DNA of 64,000 bases from an uncultured bacterium (GCA_903826405.1 CAIKEH010000008.1:81276-145275), one strand, 5' to 3'; numbered from the stretch's first letter, positions 33,392-44,572 are shown. A program made the numbers and translations. Notes: generated by a model from the letters alone, not told the origin.

Positions 33392-34660
33392 TTGCTCATG
33401 TCATCTATATTACTTTTTGCCGGATACCTATTACTGTTCACTTGGATTATCCCCAAGTTAGGATTCAATAAAAAAAGTGGCCTATCCAAAAATACACTTT
33501 CAGCATTGTTCCTTATAAAAACTATTACTGGATGTATATACGGATATATACATGCTAATCATTCAGACAAACTGCATGATATGGACACCTGGCGTTTCTA
33601 TTTTGACAGTTTGGATGAAATGAAAATCCTACGGAAGGATCCCTATCGGTTCTTCAGGGAACTCTTCATTGATCCATATCATGGAGGGGTGGACAAGATA
33701 TTCTCTACAAAGGGTAGCTATTGGAACGATCTGAAGAACAATATCATGGTCAAGCTAGTGACTATTTTCGACCTCTTCAGTTTGGGAAACTACTACGTCA
33801 ATTTGATCTTTTTCAACTTCATCACTTTTTTTGGACCGGTCGCTCTATACAGGACTTTCATTCACCGTTTCCCCCTGAGGAAGAAAACAATACTGACCGG
33901 AGTGTTCTTGCTTCCATCCGTACTATTTTGGAGTAGCGGACTACACAAGGAAGGACTCTTGCTTCTGGCCATTGGATTATTGAGCTTCAATGTCGACCAT
34001 GTCATTCAGGCACGGTGGGGGGTGTCCTCCGTATCCTGGATCATCGCTTGTCTGTGTATGATATTCATTCTTCGGAACAATGTCATCTTCGCCCTTCTTC
34101 CTTCATTGATCGCTTGGTACTGGAGTGAAAAAAATAAGCCACATGCCGTTCGGATCTTTCTGATCGTGGATGCCGTCTTCGTCATACTCTTCTTCATCTC
34201 ACCTTACATTATCCCCAAACTTGACCTTCCATTGAGTATGCATCTGCGGCAACAGGAATTCATTGCACTCGGGGGTAGGATGGCCATGCCCGTGAGTGTT
34301 CTCCAACCCGATTTATATGGATTCATCCATAATCTGCCCTCCGCATTTTCCATTGCCTTTTTGCACCCACTCCCTGGCGAGGGCGGCCTGAATTATTTGC
34401 CATTTTCGCTGGAGTTGATATGTATCGGCATACTATTTATTCTTTCCCTCCTGATGCCAGCCAGAAATAAGCATTTACCCATTCTTCTATTCTCCGCCAA
34501 TTTCGCGTTATTACTTATGGTCATGATCGGATATATCGTGCCCAACATAGGAGCGGTAATACGCTATAAGAGCATTGGATTTCCATTTTTGTTCTTTTTC
34601 ATGGCATTGACCTGGGACAGAAAAAAAACACTCGAAATTTTCAATACGATACGAATTTGA
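33392..34660 (+). CDS. Polytopic membrane protein, possibly surface-polysaccharide related
   Basis: ORF 422 aa with many hydrophobic segments; divergent from a glycosyltransferase gene. Confidence 0.65.
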   Translation: MLMSSILLFAGYLLLFTWIIPKLGFNKKSGLSKNTLSALFLIKTITGCIYGYIHANHSDKLHDMDTWRFYFDSLDEMKILRKDPYRFFRELFIDPYHGGVDKIFSTKGSYWNDLKNNIMVKLVTIFDLFSLGNYYVNLIFFNFITFFGPVALYRTFIHRFPLRKKTILTGVFLLPSVLFWSSGLHKEGLLLLAIGLLSFNVDHVIQARWGVSSVSWIIACLCMIFILRNNVIFALLPSLIAWYWSEKNKPHAVRIFLIVDAVFVILFFISPYIIPKLDLPLSMHLRQQEFIALGGRMAMPVSVLQPDLYGFIHNLPSAFSIAFLHPLPGEGGLNYLPFSLELICIGILFILSLLMPARNKHLPILLFSANFALLLMVMIGYIVPNIGAVIRYKSIGFPFLFFFMALTWDRKKTLEIFNTIRI

Positions 34661-34827
34661 ATATTTTCAATACGTATTTTTTGAGCAGGTAACCCCTGCT
34701 TTTTAAGCATTTTCTACATTTTTTTCATCTTTTTTTTCACAAAATTCCATTTTTCACAAATTGATACGCCAAATTTTGCTTTCACGTTCTTAAAACATGC
34801 ACATTTGCATTCCTAAATCATTACATC

Positions 34828-37017
34828 ATGCACCTTCGTTTTAAAGCCATCGACAACCTGACATCGGTCGGCGCCAATTCGCCCGATCCCGTTGCGAAAA
34901 AGGTCACTGCCGTTTTCGGTGAGAAAGTGTTCACCTTGAAAGTTGCCCGTGAGTATCTCAGTGATGAAGCCTACAAAAGTCTGATCAGTTCCATCAAGAC
35001 CGGCAAAAAGATCGACCGGAATGATGCCAGTCAGATCGCCGCAGGCATCAGACAATGGGCGGAAAGCAAAGGCGTGACGCATTATACACACTGGTTCCAG
35101 CCATTGACCGGCAGTTCCGCCGAAAAGCATGATTCCTTCTTTACCCTGAAATCCGATGGCACTCCCCTGGAGACCTTTGATGGTGATGCGCTCGTTCAGC
35201 AGGAGCCTGACGCTTCATCTTTCCCTAGTGGTGGACTTCGCGCAACTTTCGAGGCACGGGGTTACACAGCATGGGATCCCACCTCCCCTGCTTTCATCAT
35301 GGAGATCGGAAACGGTAATACCCTCTGCATTCCTACCATCTTCGTATCGTATACCGGTGAGTCTTTGGACTATAAGGCTCCGTTGCTCAAATCCATTGAT
35401 GCTCTCAATAAAGCTGCCGTCGATGTCTGTAACTATTTCGACCGCAATGTCAGCAGGGTCACTGCTACCCTGGGTTGGGAGCAGGAATATTTCGTCATAG
35501 ATGAAGGATTGGCTAATGCCCGTCCGGATCTGGTCATGACGGGAAGGACAGTCTTCGGTCACTCCCCTGCCAAAGGGCAACAACTGGAAGATCATTACTT
35601 CGGCTCCATTCCCGAAAGGATCTATGCTTTCATGCGTGACTTCGAGACTGAGGCTTACAAACTCGGAATCCCTCTTCGCACCCGGCATAATGAAGTAGCT
35701 CCCGCACAGTTCGAATGTGCCCCCATATTCGAAGAACTTAACCTTGCCGTAGATCACAACACGTTGCTCATGGATGTGATGAGTCGTGTTGCGAAACGAC
35801 ATAAGTTGAAAGTTCTGCTGCACGAAAAACCTTTCGCTGGAATCAATGGATCGGGCAAGCACAATAACTGGAGCATGGCCACAGACACAGGTGTGAATCT
35901 GCTGGCTCCTGGCAAGACCCCGAAGACCAATTTCATGTTCCTTGCCTTCTTCGTAAACACCATCAAAGCAGTACATGATCATGCCGATCTGCTTCGCGCA
36001 GCTATCGCTTCAGCCGGCAATGATCACCGTCTGGGCGCCAACGAAGCTCCGCCAGCCATCATTTCAGCGTACATCGGTCGTTTCCTGACCAAGGTACTGG
36101 ACGAAGTTGAAAGCCGGGTAGGGGATAAATTCGACGAGCAGGATGAAGTGATGTTGAAACTGGATATCCATAAAAACATCCCCGAACTGCTGCTTGACAA
36201 TACGGACCGTAACCGCACTTCACCTTTTGCCTTCACCGGAAATAAATTCGAGTTCCGTGCCGTGGGTTCATCTGCGAACTGCGCTCTCAATATGACCGTT
36301 TTGAACACCATCATGGCTGAGACGCTTTCGAATTTCAAATCAGAGGTTGATGCCCTGATCGAGAAAGGCGAGAAGAAAGAAGTGGCCATCATGTATGTCA
36401 TTAAAAATTACATCAAAGCGAGCAAGAAAGTTCTTTTCGATGGTGATGGATACTCCGAGGCATGGGAAAAGGAAGCTGCAAAACGCGGACTTCCAAACGT
36501 GAAAACAACCCCGCCCGCTCTCGATGCCATGGTCACCAAAAAAGCAAAAGGGCTTTTCGAAAAACACAAGGTGTTTACCCACGCTGAGGTTGAGGCTCGT
36601 CACGAGATCGAACTGGAGAAATACATCAAAAATGTACAGATCGAAGGTCGTGTGATACATGATCTGGCCGGGAACCATATCCTGCCCTCCGCCATAAGAT
36701 ATCAGAATGTCCTGATTGAAAACATCAAAGGACTGAAAGAAGTTGGCGTGAAAGCATCCTCTTACAAAGTGCAGATGAACATTTTGAATGAGATTTCCGA
36801 TCATATCGACAAAGTGCAGACACTGTCCGACCAGATGACCGAGGAACGGAAATCAGCAAACGCTCTTCCCCATTCCCGCGAAAAAGCCATCGCATATTGT
36901 GACAAGGTGAAGCCATTGTTCGACGAGATCCGCTACAGTGTCGACAAATTGGAATTGCTGGTGGATGACGCATCTTGGGAATTGCCCAAATACAGGGAAC
37001 TGCTGTTCCTCCGTTGA
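34828..37017 (+). CDS. glnN: Glutamine synthetase type III
   Basis: ORF 729 aa; FEARGYTAWDPTSPAFI, GWEQEYFVID, HEKPFAGINGSGKHNNWSMATD, NRTSPFAFTGNKFEFRAVGSSAN. Confidence 0.95.
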   Translation: MHLRFKAIDNLTSVGANSPDPVAKKVTAVFGEKVFTLKVAREYLSDEAYKSLISSIKTGKKIDRNDASQIAAGIRQWAESKGVTHYTHWFQPLTGSSAEKHDSFFTLKSDGTPLETFDGDALVQQEPDASSFPSGGLRATFEARGYTAWDPTSPAFIMEIGNGNTLCIPTIFVSYTGESLDYKAPLLKSIDALNKAAVDVCNYFDRNVSRVTATLGWEQEYFVIDEGLANARPDLVMTGRTVFGHSPAKGQQLEDHYFGSIPERIYAFMRDFETEAYKLGIPLRTRHNEVAPAQFECAPIFEELNLAVDHNTLLMDVMSRVAKRHKLKVLLHEKPFAGINGSGKHNNWSMATDTGVNLLAPGKTPKTNFMFLAFFVNTIKAVHDHADLLRAAIASAGNDHRLGANEAPPAIISAYIGRFLTKVLDEVESRVGDKFDEQDEVMLKLDIHKNIPELLLDNTDRNRTSPFAFTGNKFEFRAVGSSANCALNMTVLNTIMAETLSNFKSEVDALIEKGEKKEVAIMYVIKNYIKASKKVLFDGDGYSEAWEKEAAKRGLPNVKTTPPALDAMVTKKAKGLFEKHKVFTHAEVEARHEIELEKYIKNVQIEGRVIHDLAGNHILPSAIRYQNVLIENIKGLKEVGVKASSYKVQMNILNEISDHIDKVQTLSDQMTEERKSANALPHSREKAIAYCDKVKPLFDEIRYSVDKLELLVDDASWELPKYRELLFLR

Positions 37018-37050
37018 TCAATCATCAGTACACAATACTCAATATGGGTA

Positions 37051-37082
37051 AAAGGTCCCGACATATGTCGGGACCTTTTTTT
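37051..37082 (+). terminator. Terminator after glnN (bidirectional shape)
   Basis: aaaggtcccgacatatgtcgggaccttttttt. Confidence 0.9.
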
Positions 37083-37111
37083 ATGCCGGAATACGCCAGA
37101 ATACCGAAATG

Positions 37112-37134
37112 AAAAGGCCTCCCAAAAGGAGGCC
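37112..37134 (-). terminator. Terminator after accC
   Basis: Minus strand ggcctcc-ttttg-ggaggcc-tttt. Confidence 0.7.
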
Positions 37135-37158
37135 CCATAGATAAAAAATTAATGTAGA

Positions 37159-38517
37159 TCAAACCATCTTGAATCCTTCAAGGAACTTGGTAGTGAAGTT
37201 GCCCTTCTTGAAGTCTTCATTTCTCATGAGTTGCTGATGAAAGGGGATGGTCGTCTTGACCCCTTCTATGACGTATTCACTCAAAGCACGACTCATCGTG
37301 TTGATCGCCTCTTCGCGGGTCCGGGCAACTGCGATTATCTTGGCGATCATGGAATCATAATATGGTGGGATGACATATCCAGCATATACATGGGAATCCA
37401 CACGTATTCCATGGCCGCCCGGTTGATGTAAAACATTGATCCGACCGGGACTTGGGCGGAAGTCGTTATATGGATCCTCGGCATTGATGCGGCATTCGAT
37501 GGCATGCATCGTGGGTATATAATTCAATCCTGATATCGGATCTCCGGCAGCGATCTTGATTTGTTCTTTGATCAGGTCGAAATTGGTCACTTCCTCTGTG
37601 ACGCAATGCTCCACCTGGATACGGGTGTTCATCTCCATGAAATAGAAGTTCCGATGTCGGTCCACCAGAAATTCTATGGTGCCTACACTCTCGTAATTGA
37701 TGGCTGAGGCTGCTTTCACGGCTGCTTCTCCCATTTTCTCCCTTAATTCGGGGGTCATGAAAGGAGAAGGAGATTCCTCTACAAGTTTCTGGTGCCTGCG
37801 CTGAATCGAACAATCCCTTTCACTCAAATGGCAGACCGTCCCATAACGATCACCTGCGATCTGGATCTCTATATGCCGGGGCTCTTCCACGAATTTCTCC
37901 AGGTAGATTCCGTCATTTTTGAAGGAAGCCGCTGCCTCTGCCTTGGCAGTTGTATAAGCTCGCTCGAGTTCAGATTCTTGCCAAACCACACGCATACCTT
38001 TTCCACCACCACCAGCAGTAGCTTTGATAATCACCGGATAGGCCATTTCCCTTGCCAAAGCCCTCGCCTGCTCCACACTCTCCAATAAACCTCCGCTTCC
38101 CGGTATCACTGGTACACCAGCACGGATCATGGTCTCCTTCGCGGTAATCTTGTCACCCATGGATCTGATCTGATCCGGTGTCGGGCCTATGAACTTGATG
38201 CCATGTTCTCCACATATCTCTGCAAATCGGGCATTTTCAGCCAGAAACCCATATCCCGGATGAATGGCGTCCGCATTGGTAATCTCAGCCGCAGCCATGA
38301 GATGCGGAATATTCAGGTAAGAATCCGTACTAGCTGCCTTACCAATGCAAACAGCCTCATCTGCGAATTTAACATGCAGACTGTCCTTGTCGGCGGTCGA
38401 ATAAACAGCCACGGTCTTTATCCCCATCTCACGGCAGGTACGGATCACCCTAAGGGCAATCTCGCCCCGGTTGGCGATAAGTATCTTTTTGAAATTGATC
38501 TTGGAATCTTTAGTCAT
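37159..38517 (-). CDS. accC: Acetyl-CoA carboxylase, biotin carboxylase subunit
   Basis: [40 protein letters not shown]..., [18 protein letters not shown]; start MTKDSKINF chosen. Confidence 0.95.
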   Translation of the reverse strand: MTKDSKINFKKILIANRGEIALRVIRTCREMGIKTVAVYSTADKDSLHVKFADEAVCIGKAASTDSYLNIPHLMAAAEITNADAIHPGYGFLAENARFAEICGEHGIKFIGPTPDQIRSMGDKITAKETMIRAGVPVIPGSGGLLESVEQARALAREMAYPVIIKATAGGGGKGMRVVWQESELERAYTTAKAEAAASFKNDGIYLEKFVEEPRHIEIQIAGDRYGTVCHLSERDCSIQRRHQKLVEESPSPFMTPELREKMGEAAVKAASAINYESVGTIEFLVDRHRNFYFMEMNTRIQVEHCVTEEVTNFDLIKEQIKIAAGDPISGLNYIPTMHAIECRINAEDPYNDFRPSPGRINVLHQPGGHGIRVDSHVYAGYVIPPYYDSMIAKIIAVARTREEAINTMSRALSEYVIEGVKTTIPFHQQLMRNEDFKKGNFTTKFLEGFKMV

Positions 38518-38589
38518 GTGTCTGCTCACTTTGTTTGAGGGATGGCAGGGTCATACATTGTGTTGCCACTCGGTTCCAGTCGACGAGGA

Positions 38590-39060
38590 TCAGGCAGGTT
38601 CCACCAGGAATAAAGGCTGGTCGAATTCAACCGGGGAAGCGTCTTCCACAAGAATCTTGACGATCCTGCCGGCCACCTCACTCTCTATCTCATTGAAAAG
38701 TTTCATGGCCTCAATGATGCAGACCACCTTACCTGGGTTGACATCATCCCCTACCTCAACGAACTGAGGTTTGTCCGGTCCGGATTTACGATAAAATGTC
38801 CCTATCATGGGACTATTGATGGTGATCAGATTGTCAGTCTTGGCCGCAGGTGCTGTGCTCGACTGTGTCGGAACTGAATCAAGTACTGGCGGGGCTGATG
38901 CAATTACCTGATGCGCGTGTACAGGTGCAGAAGCAACCGTTACTACTTTATCCTCTTTCTGGCGGATGGTGATCCTGAAATCCTTCTCTTCAATGGATAG
39001 CTCTCCGATGTTGGACTTGTTGACCATTTTGATCAGATCCTGAATTTGCCTGAAATCCAT
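38590..39060 (-). CDS. accB: Acetyl-CoA carboxylase biotin carboxyl carrier protein
   Basis: ORF 156 aa with biotinylation motif [13 protein letters not shown]. Confidence 0.95.
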   Translation of the reverse strand: MDFRQIQDLIKMVNKSNIGELSIEEKDFRITIRQKEDKVVTVASAPVHAHQVIASAPPVLDSVPTQSSTAPAAKTDNLITINSPMIGTFYRKSGPDKPQFVEVGDDVNPGKVVCIIEAMKLFNEIESEVAGRIVKILVEDASPVEFDQPLFLVEPA

Positions 39061-39168
39061 GAACGGGTATTTTGGGTTTACAAAAGGACCTCCGAGAGGT
39101 TAAAAGAGGGCTAAGATAGGGAAACTTTCACCACAAATAATTTTCCTTTTCGGCCTATTTTACAATGA

Positions 39169-39204
39169 AAAAGGGCAAAAATCAACGTTTTTTGCCCTTT
39201 TTTT
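39169..39204 (-). terminator. Terminator between efp and accB
   Basis: aaagggcaaaaatcaacgttttttgccctttttttg hairpin with flanking A/T runs. Confidence 0.8.
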
Positions 39205-39222
39205 GCCGAAATTAATCACTTT

Positions 39223-39789
39223 TCACTCTTTCACTCTCTCGATATAATCCCCTGTTTTTGTGTTTACCCTGATCAATTCACCTTCATTTACAAAAAGAGG
39301 CACCATGACAGTGGCCCCGGTCTCTATCTTTGATGGCTTTAGTGTCCGAGTGGCGGTATCACCCCTGAGACCAGGTTCAGTATAAATCACTTTTGAAACG
39401 ATCTTGTCGGGCAATTCAACACTCATGGGCTGTTCGGTTTCCGTATTAACAAGCACAGAAACCTCTTGATCTTCCTTGAGGAATTGTGGAGCGTCAATGA
39501 TGCTCTCTTGCAATGCGATCTGCTCAAAAGTCTCATTGTCCATGAAGTTGTATCCTGTATCGTCTTTGTAGAGATACTGAAAATTCTTCCTTTCCACGCG
39601 GACTGGGAAGATAGAATCTCCTGAATTCCAAGTCTTTTCAATGGATCTGTTGTTGTCCACCCCCTTCAGCTTCGCCCATACCTTGGCGGCCGCCCTTGCT
39701 GTTTTGTTCTCACCGAACTCCACTACTGTATAAAGGCTGCCGTCCAATTTCAGGATCATGCCCCTGCTGATATCCGATGTATTTGCCAT
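39223..39789 (-). CDS. efp: Elongation factor P
   Basis: ORF 188 aa MANTSDISRGMILKLDGSLYTVVEFGENKTARAAAKVWAKLKGVDN. Confidence 0.95.
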   Translation of the reverse strand: MANTSDISRGMILKLDGSLYTVVEFGENKTARAAAKVWAKLKGVDNNRSIEKTWNSGDSIFPVRVERKNFQYLYKDDTGYNFMDNETFEQIALQESIIDAPQFLKEDQEVSVLVNTETEQPMSVELPDKIVSKVIYTEPGLRGDTATRTLKPSKIETGATVMVPLFVNEGELIRVNTKTGDYIERVKE

Positions 39790-39836
39790 GTGCCCAGTTT
39801 TTAATTATTTTTTCCAGAACCAACTGCTCAGGGCCG

Positions 39837-39867
39837 CAAAACTAGTGGAAAATAGAAGACCGGCAAA
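39837..39867 (-). promoter_or_regulatory. Bacteroidota-type promoter for efp
   Basis: Minus strand TTTG-N19-TAgtTTTG, 48 nt upstream of efp. Confidence 0.7.
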
Positions 39868-39941
39868 GTTCGGTCCAGCTTGATGGATGATCTGGATCAT
39901 CGTGGCCACATCTCTCATTTCTGTTCACTATTTTTGCATTC

Positions 39942-40445
39942 ATGAAAAAGACGATCATTTTATTGGCCCTCCTGCTGCCTTTCTTAAAGGGCAACGCCCA
40001 AAAGGACAGTACGGCACCATACCTTAAAAATCCCACCCTGCCTGCCTTCAAGATACTTTTACCCGATAGTGCTCACTGGTTCACGCAGGCCAACCTCAAG
40101 AAGGGAAAGGCCGTTATGATCATGGTTTTCAACCCGGACTGCAGTCATTGTCAGAATCAAGCCGAGGTCATCGCACAAAATCATAAGGAACTTCTTAGCG
40201 AAATAGAGATAGTCATGTGCAGCTATCAGGATCTTCAGAAAATGCGCGGATTCATTGACAAGTACAAACTGGGGCAATTTTCCAATATCCATGTCGGTCG
40301 TGATGTCAATTATTTCTTTACTCCATTCTACAACATGCACCTTTTCCCCTTCCTGGCGATATACGATAAAAAAGGCAAGCTTTATAAGGTATTCGAAGGT
40401 GGCATAGAAGCGGATAAAATTAAAGAAACCTTTCAGGGCCTCTGA
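39942..40445 (+). CDS. Thioredoxin-like (TlpA-type) secreted protein
   Basis: ORF 167 aa; signal peptide, FNPDCSHCQNQAEVI (CxxC). Confidence 0.85.
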   Translation: MKKTIILLALLLPFLKGNAQKDSTAPYLKNPTLPAFKILLPDSAHWFTQANLKKGKAVMIMVFNPDCSHCQNQAEVIAQNHKELLSEIEIVMCSYQDLQKMRGFIDKYKLGQFSNIHVGRDVNYFFTPFYNMHLFPFLAIYDKKGKLYKVFEGGIEADKIKETFQGL

Positions 40446-40467
40446 CGCCAAGTCACTCCCTTAATAT

Positions 40468-40498
40468 TTTGTGACCTCCCCATCGTCGATTACCTTTG
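40468..40498 (+). promoter_or_regulatory. Bacteroidota-type promoter for mdh
   Basis: TTTG-N19-TAccTTTG, exact spacing. Confidence 0.75.
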
Positions 40499-40580
40499 CC
40501 ACGCTTCGGGAAAAAATGCCATGGGCAAGCTTTCTGAGCCATGAAAAAGCCTTATTCCAACTAAAATAAATCGATTTCAA

Positions 40581-41510
40581 ATGAAAGTTACTGTAGTAGG
40601 TGCCGGCGCCGTTGGTGCAACCTGTGCCGATAATATCGCCCGAAGGGAGATCTGTCATGAACTGGTTCTTCTGGATATCAAGGAAGGCCTTGCAGAAGGG
40701 AAGGCGCAGGACATGATGCAAACAGCAGCCCTTTTAGGATTTGATACCAGGATCATCGGCAGCACGAATGATTATGCCAAGACCGCCGGCAGCGATGTTG
40801 TCGTCATCACATCCGGAATTCCCAGAAAACCCGGCATGACCAGAGAAGAACTCATAGGCACCAATGCAGGGATCGTAAAAGGTGTTTGCGAGAACATATT
40901 GAAACATTCTCCTAACGCCATCCTCATCGTCATCAGTAACCCCATGGACACGATGACATATCTGGCCCTACAGTCCACAGGACTACCTATAAACAGGATC
41001 ATAGGAATGGGTGGTACACTTGACAGCAGTCGCTTCAAATATCAGTTGAGTCAGCACCTCGGATGCAGTCCGGCAGACCTGAATGCAGTTGTTGTGGGAG
41101 GACATGGTGATACTACGATGATACCCCTTATCCGTCATGCTACCTGGAACAGCGCTCCTGTGACCGCATTTTTAAATGACGAACAGCAAAAGCAAGTCGT
41201 AGCAGATACCATGGTAGGAGGCGCCACGCTGACTAAACTCATAGGAACCTCTGCATGGTATGCACCCGGTGCTGCGGGAGCTGCTCTCGTGGAAAGTATA
41301 CTCAGGGATGAGAAGAAACTCCACACCTGCTGCGTAAGGCTGGATGGGGAATACGGACAGAAGGACATATGCCTGGGAGTTCCTGTGGTCATTGGGAAGA
41401 ACGGCTGGGAGAAGATCCTCGATTTCGGACTGAATGCAAATGAACAGGACATGTTCAACAAAAGTGCCGACGCCGTCCGCAGCATGAATGATGTGCTAAA
41501 AACGCTGTGA
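40581..41510 (+). CDS. mdh: Malate dehydrogenase (LDH-like)
   Basis: ORF 309 aa; KVTVVGAGAVGATCADNIA, ITSGIPRKPGMTREELIGTNAGIV, VVVGGHGDTTMIPL. Confidence 0.92.
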   Translation: MKVTVVGAGAVGATCADNIARREICHELVLLDIKEGLAEGKAQDMMQTAALLGFDTRIIGSTNDYAKTAGSDVVVITSGIPRKPGMTREELIGTNAGIVKGVCENILKHSPNAILIVISNPMDTMTYLALQSTGLPINRIIGMGGTLDSSRFKYQLSQHLGCSPADLNAVVVGGHGDTTMIPLIRHATWNSAPVTAFLNDEQQKQVVADTMVGGATLTKLIGTSAWYAPGAAGAALVESILRDEKKLHTCCVRLDGEYGQKDICLGVPVVIGKNGWEKILDFGLNANEQDMFNKSADAVRSMNDVLKTL

Positions 41511-41531
41511 ATTTCCTGACATTTCCATACA

Positions 41532-41562
41532 ATGCCGCAGTACCCCCTGCGGCATTTTTTTT
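41532..41562 (+). terminator. Terminator after mdh
   Basis: atgccgcag-tacccc-ctgcggcat-tttttttt. Confidence 0.9.
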
Positions 41563-41569
41563 AGGGCGC

Positions 41570-42577
41570 TCATTCCCATGGCCCAGAGTTGAACCAGGTA
41601 TTCGCGAATTTTGCAATTTGTTGAATATCCTGATTCCTCATACATCGGAAATGTCCTCTCGGGCATTTTGCACTGCCGTAATTGGAACAGGGTTGGCATT
41701 CCAATCCTTCGACCTGAAAATTGCGGTGCTTATCCGCATGACCATACCCATACCATGGTTCTACCTGCAAAGCTGGTGTCGTCCCTCCCCAAATGGCCAG
41801 TACAGGTTTCTGAAATGCACAAGCCATATATTGAAGACCTGTGTCATGGGAGATGACGAGCCGGGCGTCCCGGACCACCACTGCTGATTGCTGCAATGTA
41901 TAAGCTCCGCAGGCATTCCATACTTTTTCAGGAAACCCCGCCGCCAATTCCTCTCCGATACGTTGATCCTCTTGACCTCCCACCAGTACCACTGGATTGT
42001 CTATTAGGTTACAAAGTTCCCTGAGCTTTTCAAGAGGCAGTTTCTTGGTTTCATAGGAAGCGCCTATCACCATAGCCACATATCCAGACTGGGTAAACCG
42101 GGGAAGGGGATTATCTATGAGGGAAGTTCCTGCATCCACAAATTGGTCCAATCCCAAACCATCATCCTTTACCCCTAAAGGTTGGACAGCATCCAGGCAA
42201 CGTTCGGCTATATGCCTGCGGGGCATCCTATCAACATGGAATCGGGTGAGCAAGAATTTTTCAACGCTCAACTTCCTATATGAAAGCACGGGTCTGCCCA
42301 AAGCGAACCTGATCCTGTAGGATCTGAAATTTTTATGAAGGTCGATGACCTTGTCGAAGTTCTCCTTCTTCAATTCCCTGATGAGTAGACCAAGATCATC
42401 ATTCAGGTAATGGAATTTGTCGATATAGGGATTGGATTGAGTGACCGATCGCATGGAGTTCTTGCACAGGAAATGCACTTTCGCGTCCGGGACCTGCAAC
42501 TTCAGACAACGGATCGCCGCTGTGGTGAGAACGATATCTCCGATGGAGGAGAATCTTATGATGAGGAATTTGGGCAT
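41570..42577 (-). CDS. Glycosyltransferase family 9 (heptosyltransferase-like)
   Basis: ORF 335 aa; FLIIRFSSIGDIVLTTAAIRCLK, VISHDTGLQYMACAFQKPVLAIWGGTTP. Confidence 0.88.
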   Translation of the reverse strand: MPKFLIIRFSSIGDIVLTTAAIRCLKLQVPDAKVHFLCKNSMRSVTQSNPYIDKFHYLNDDLGLLIRELKKENFDKVIDLHKNFRSYRIRFALGRPVLSYRKLSVEKFLLTRFHVDRMPRRHIAERCLDAVQPLGVKDDGLGLDQFVDAGTSLIDNPLPRFTQSGYVAMVIGASYETKKLPLEKLRELCNLIDNPVVLVGGQEDQRIGEELAAGFPEKVWNACGAYTLQQSAVVVRDARLVISHDTGLQYMACAFQKPVLAIWGGTTPALQVEPWYGYGHADKHRNFQVEGLECQPCSNYGSAKCPRGHFRCMRNQDIQQIAKFANTWFNSGPWE

Positions 42578-42590
42578 CGTTCTCCGACAC

Positions 42591-43829
42591 TCAAATGGTT
42601 TCGAAATAATCGAGGTCTTTGTTGAAAGTCTCTTCGGTGAACCACAACGCCGTTAATGAGATGGAAATGACGATGATACCCGTGACCATTCCACTTTGGG
42701 TCATGCTCCAATGCCACGCATCTTGAAAAAGATCCTTGAAAAGCAAATTCATCAAAGGTAGTGCTCCACGGACCATGTTGGGGATCGTCGTGGCGGCGGT
42801 GGCCCGCAGGTTTGTCCCGAAATGTTCCGCTCCCATGGTAACAAAGATGGCCCAGAATCCGGTGCTGAAACCAAGCACGGTACAGATCAGGTACATCGAT
42901 TCATCACTGTTGTTAAGGGGACTGAAAAATAGGATGCCGGAGATCAAAGTCATAATATAGAACAGGAACATGGCCTTTTTCCGGCTTTTGAAATACTGGC
43001 TTACGAAACCAATAAGTATGTCCCCCGTGGCGATACCCGCGTATGCGAACATGATGGATCTTCCGGAATCAATTTGAGAGTCCGGATATAAGCTTTGGGC
43101 GAAACGATTGCTCAGGTTCACGAGAATGCCTATGACGTACCAAGTGGGAAGTCCGATCAGAATCGCCAACATGTATTTTCTGAATCTGTGTTTGTCGTTG
43201 AAGAAACTCAGGAATCTTCCCCGTTCGACACCTGCTTCACGAGCCGTATGGAACATCCCGCTTTCAGCCACTGTTATACGAAGGATCAGCAGGATTATGC
43301 CGAGACCTCCCCCGATCATGTAACAGATGCGCCAGTCGCCGAATGTTTTAAATATAAAATATGCGAAGACGGCACCAAAAAGGCCGAAACCCGCCACCAG
43401 GGAGGTACCAATACCCCTCTTCTCTTTGTGAAGAAGTTCACTGACCAAGGTGATACCAGCGCCTAGTTCACCTGCCAGGCCGATACCTGCAAAAAAACGC
43501 GCCATGGCATATTGATTTGCATCCTGCACATAGGCGTTCGCGAAGTTGGCGATCGAATACAGGATTATAGAACCAAAAAGCACACTCAACCTGCCTTTTT
43601 TGTCGCCCATGACACCCCAAATGATACCCCCGATCAACAACCCGAACATCTGCCAGTTGATGATCCGGGTGCTGGCATTCAGCATTTCGGCATCTGTCAC
43701 TCCGATACCTTTAAGGCTGGGCACACGAACGATCGTGAACAGGAGCAGATCGTAAATATCCACGAAATAACCCAATGCCGCCACGAACACGGCGATCTGG
43801 AGAACGGATTGATTTTTTGTTTTGGCCAT
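42591..43829 (-). CDS. MFS transporter
   Basis: ORF 412 aa, ~12 hydrophobic segments; GVMGDKKGRLSVLFGSI. Confidence 0.88.
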   Translation of the reverse strand: MAKTKNQSVLQIAVFVAALGYFVDIYDLLLFTIVRVPSLKGIGVTDAEMLNASTRIINWQMFGLLIGGIIWGVMGDKKGRLSVLFGSIILYSIANFANAYVQDANQYAMARFFAGIGLAGELGAGITLVSELLHKEKRGIGTSLVAGFGLFGAVFAYFIFKTFGDWRICYMIGGGLGIILLILRITVAESGMFHTAREAGVERGRFLSFFNDKHRFRKYMLAILIGLPTWYVIGILVNLSNRFAQSLYPDSQIDSGRSIMFAYAGIATGDILIGFVSQYFKSRKKAMFLFYIMTLISGILFFSPLNNSDESMYLICTVLGFSTGFWAIFVTMGAEHFGTNLRATAATTIPNMVRGALPLMNLLFKDLFQDAWHWSMTQSGMVTGIIVISISLTALWFTEETFNKDLDYFETI

Positions 43830-43851
43830 GATAAATGGTATGGTCTACTGT

Positions 43852-44529
43852 TTAGATGGATTTATGCTTCTTACCTCCGAAAAAAAGACGGAAGATGACG
43901 GGTGCTGTGGTCACCAGAATGATGCCCAGCACGATCACTTCAAGATGTTTCTTCAGGTCGAATCCATAATGGTTGAGGAAGAAGTTGTACAGGAAGTGTC
44001 CAGCAAAAAGCATGGAGACGGCCCATGCCACACAGCCGATCACATTGAATAAGGAGAATTTATGCCTTTCCATGCCTACGATCCCGGCAATGATGGGGGC
44101 GAAGGTCCGGATAATGGGCAGGAATCGGGCAAAAACGATGGCACTGCCACCATGCTTGTCATAAAAATCCTTTGCAGCATAGAGATGCCTTTTCTTGAAG
44201 AAAAAAGTATCATCCCGCTTGAACAAATAAGGGCCACTTCTGGATCCGAACCAATATCCTACCATATTTCCGATGATGCCTGCCATGATGACCAGTACGG
44301 AGATCAATAACAGGTTCCCGAAATTACTATGGAGATCGAACACTTCACGTGCCAGTTCATTGCTATATATACCTGCCACGAACAACAGTGAATCTCCGGG
44401 GAGGAAGAAACCCGCGAACAAGCCTGTCTCGGCAAAAACGATGAAAAGGAAAAGCCATAACCCCCCATTCCTAATATAGAATTCAGGGTTCAGCAGATCC
44501 CTCCATACAAACTCCAACAATGGATTCAT
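43852..44529 (-). CDS. DedA family membrane protein
   Basis: ORF 225 aa; FAETGLFAGFFLPGDSLLFVAGIY, FARFLPIIRTFAPIIAGIVGM. Confidence 0.9.
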   Translation of the reverse strand: MNPLLEFVWRDLLNPEFYIRNGGLWLFLFIVFAETGLFAGFFLPGDSLLFVAGIYSNELAREVFDLHSNFGNLLLISVLVIMAGIIGNMVGYWFGSRSGPYLFKRDDTFFFKKRHLYAAKDFYDKHGGSAIVFARFLPIIRTFAPIIAGIVGMERHKFSLFNVIGCVAWAVSMLFAGHFLYNFFLNHYGFDLKKHLEVIVLGIILVTTAPVIFRLFFGGKKHKSI

Positions 44530-44572
44530 GCTTTAAAAATAGTGTTTATACCCTGTATTCCGAAGTCCGGGA

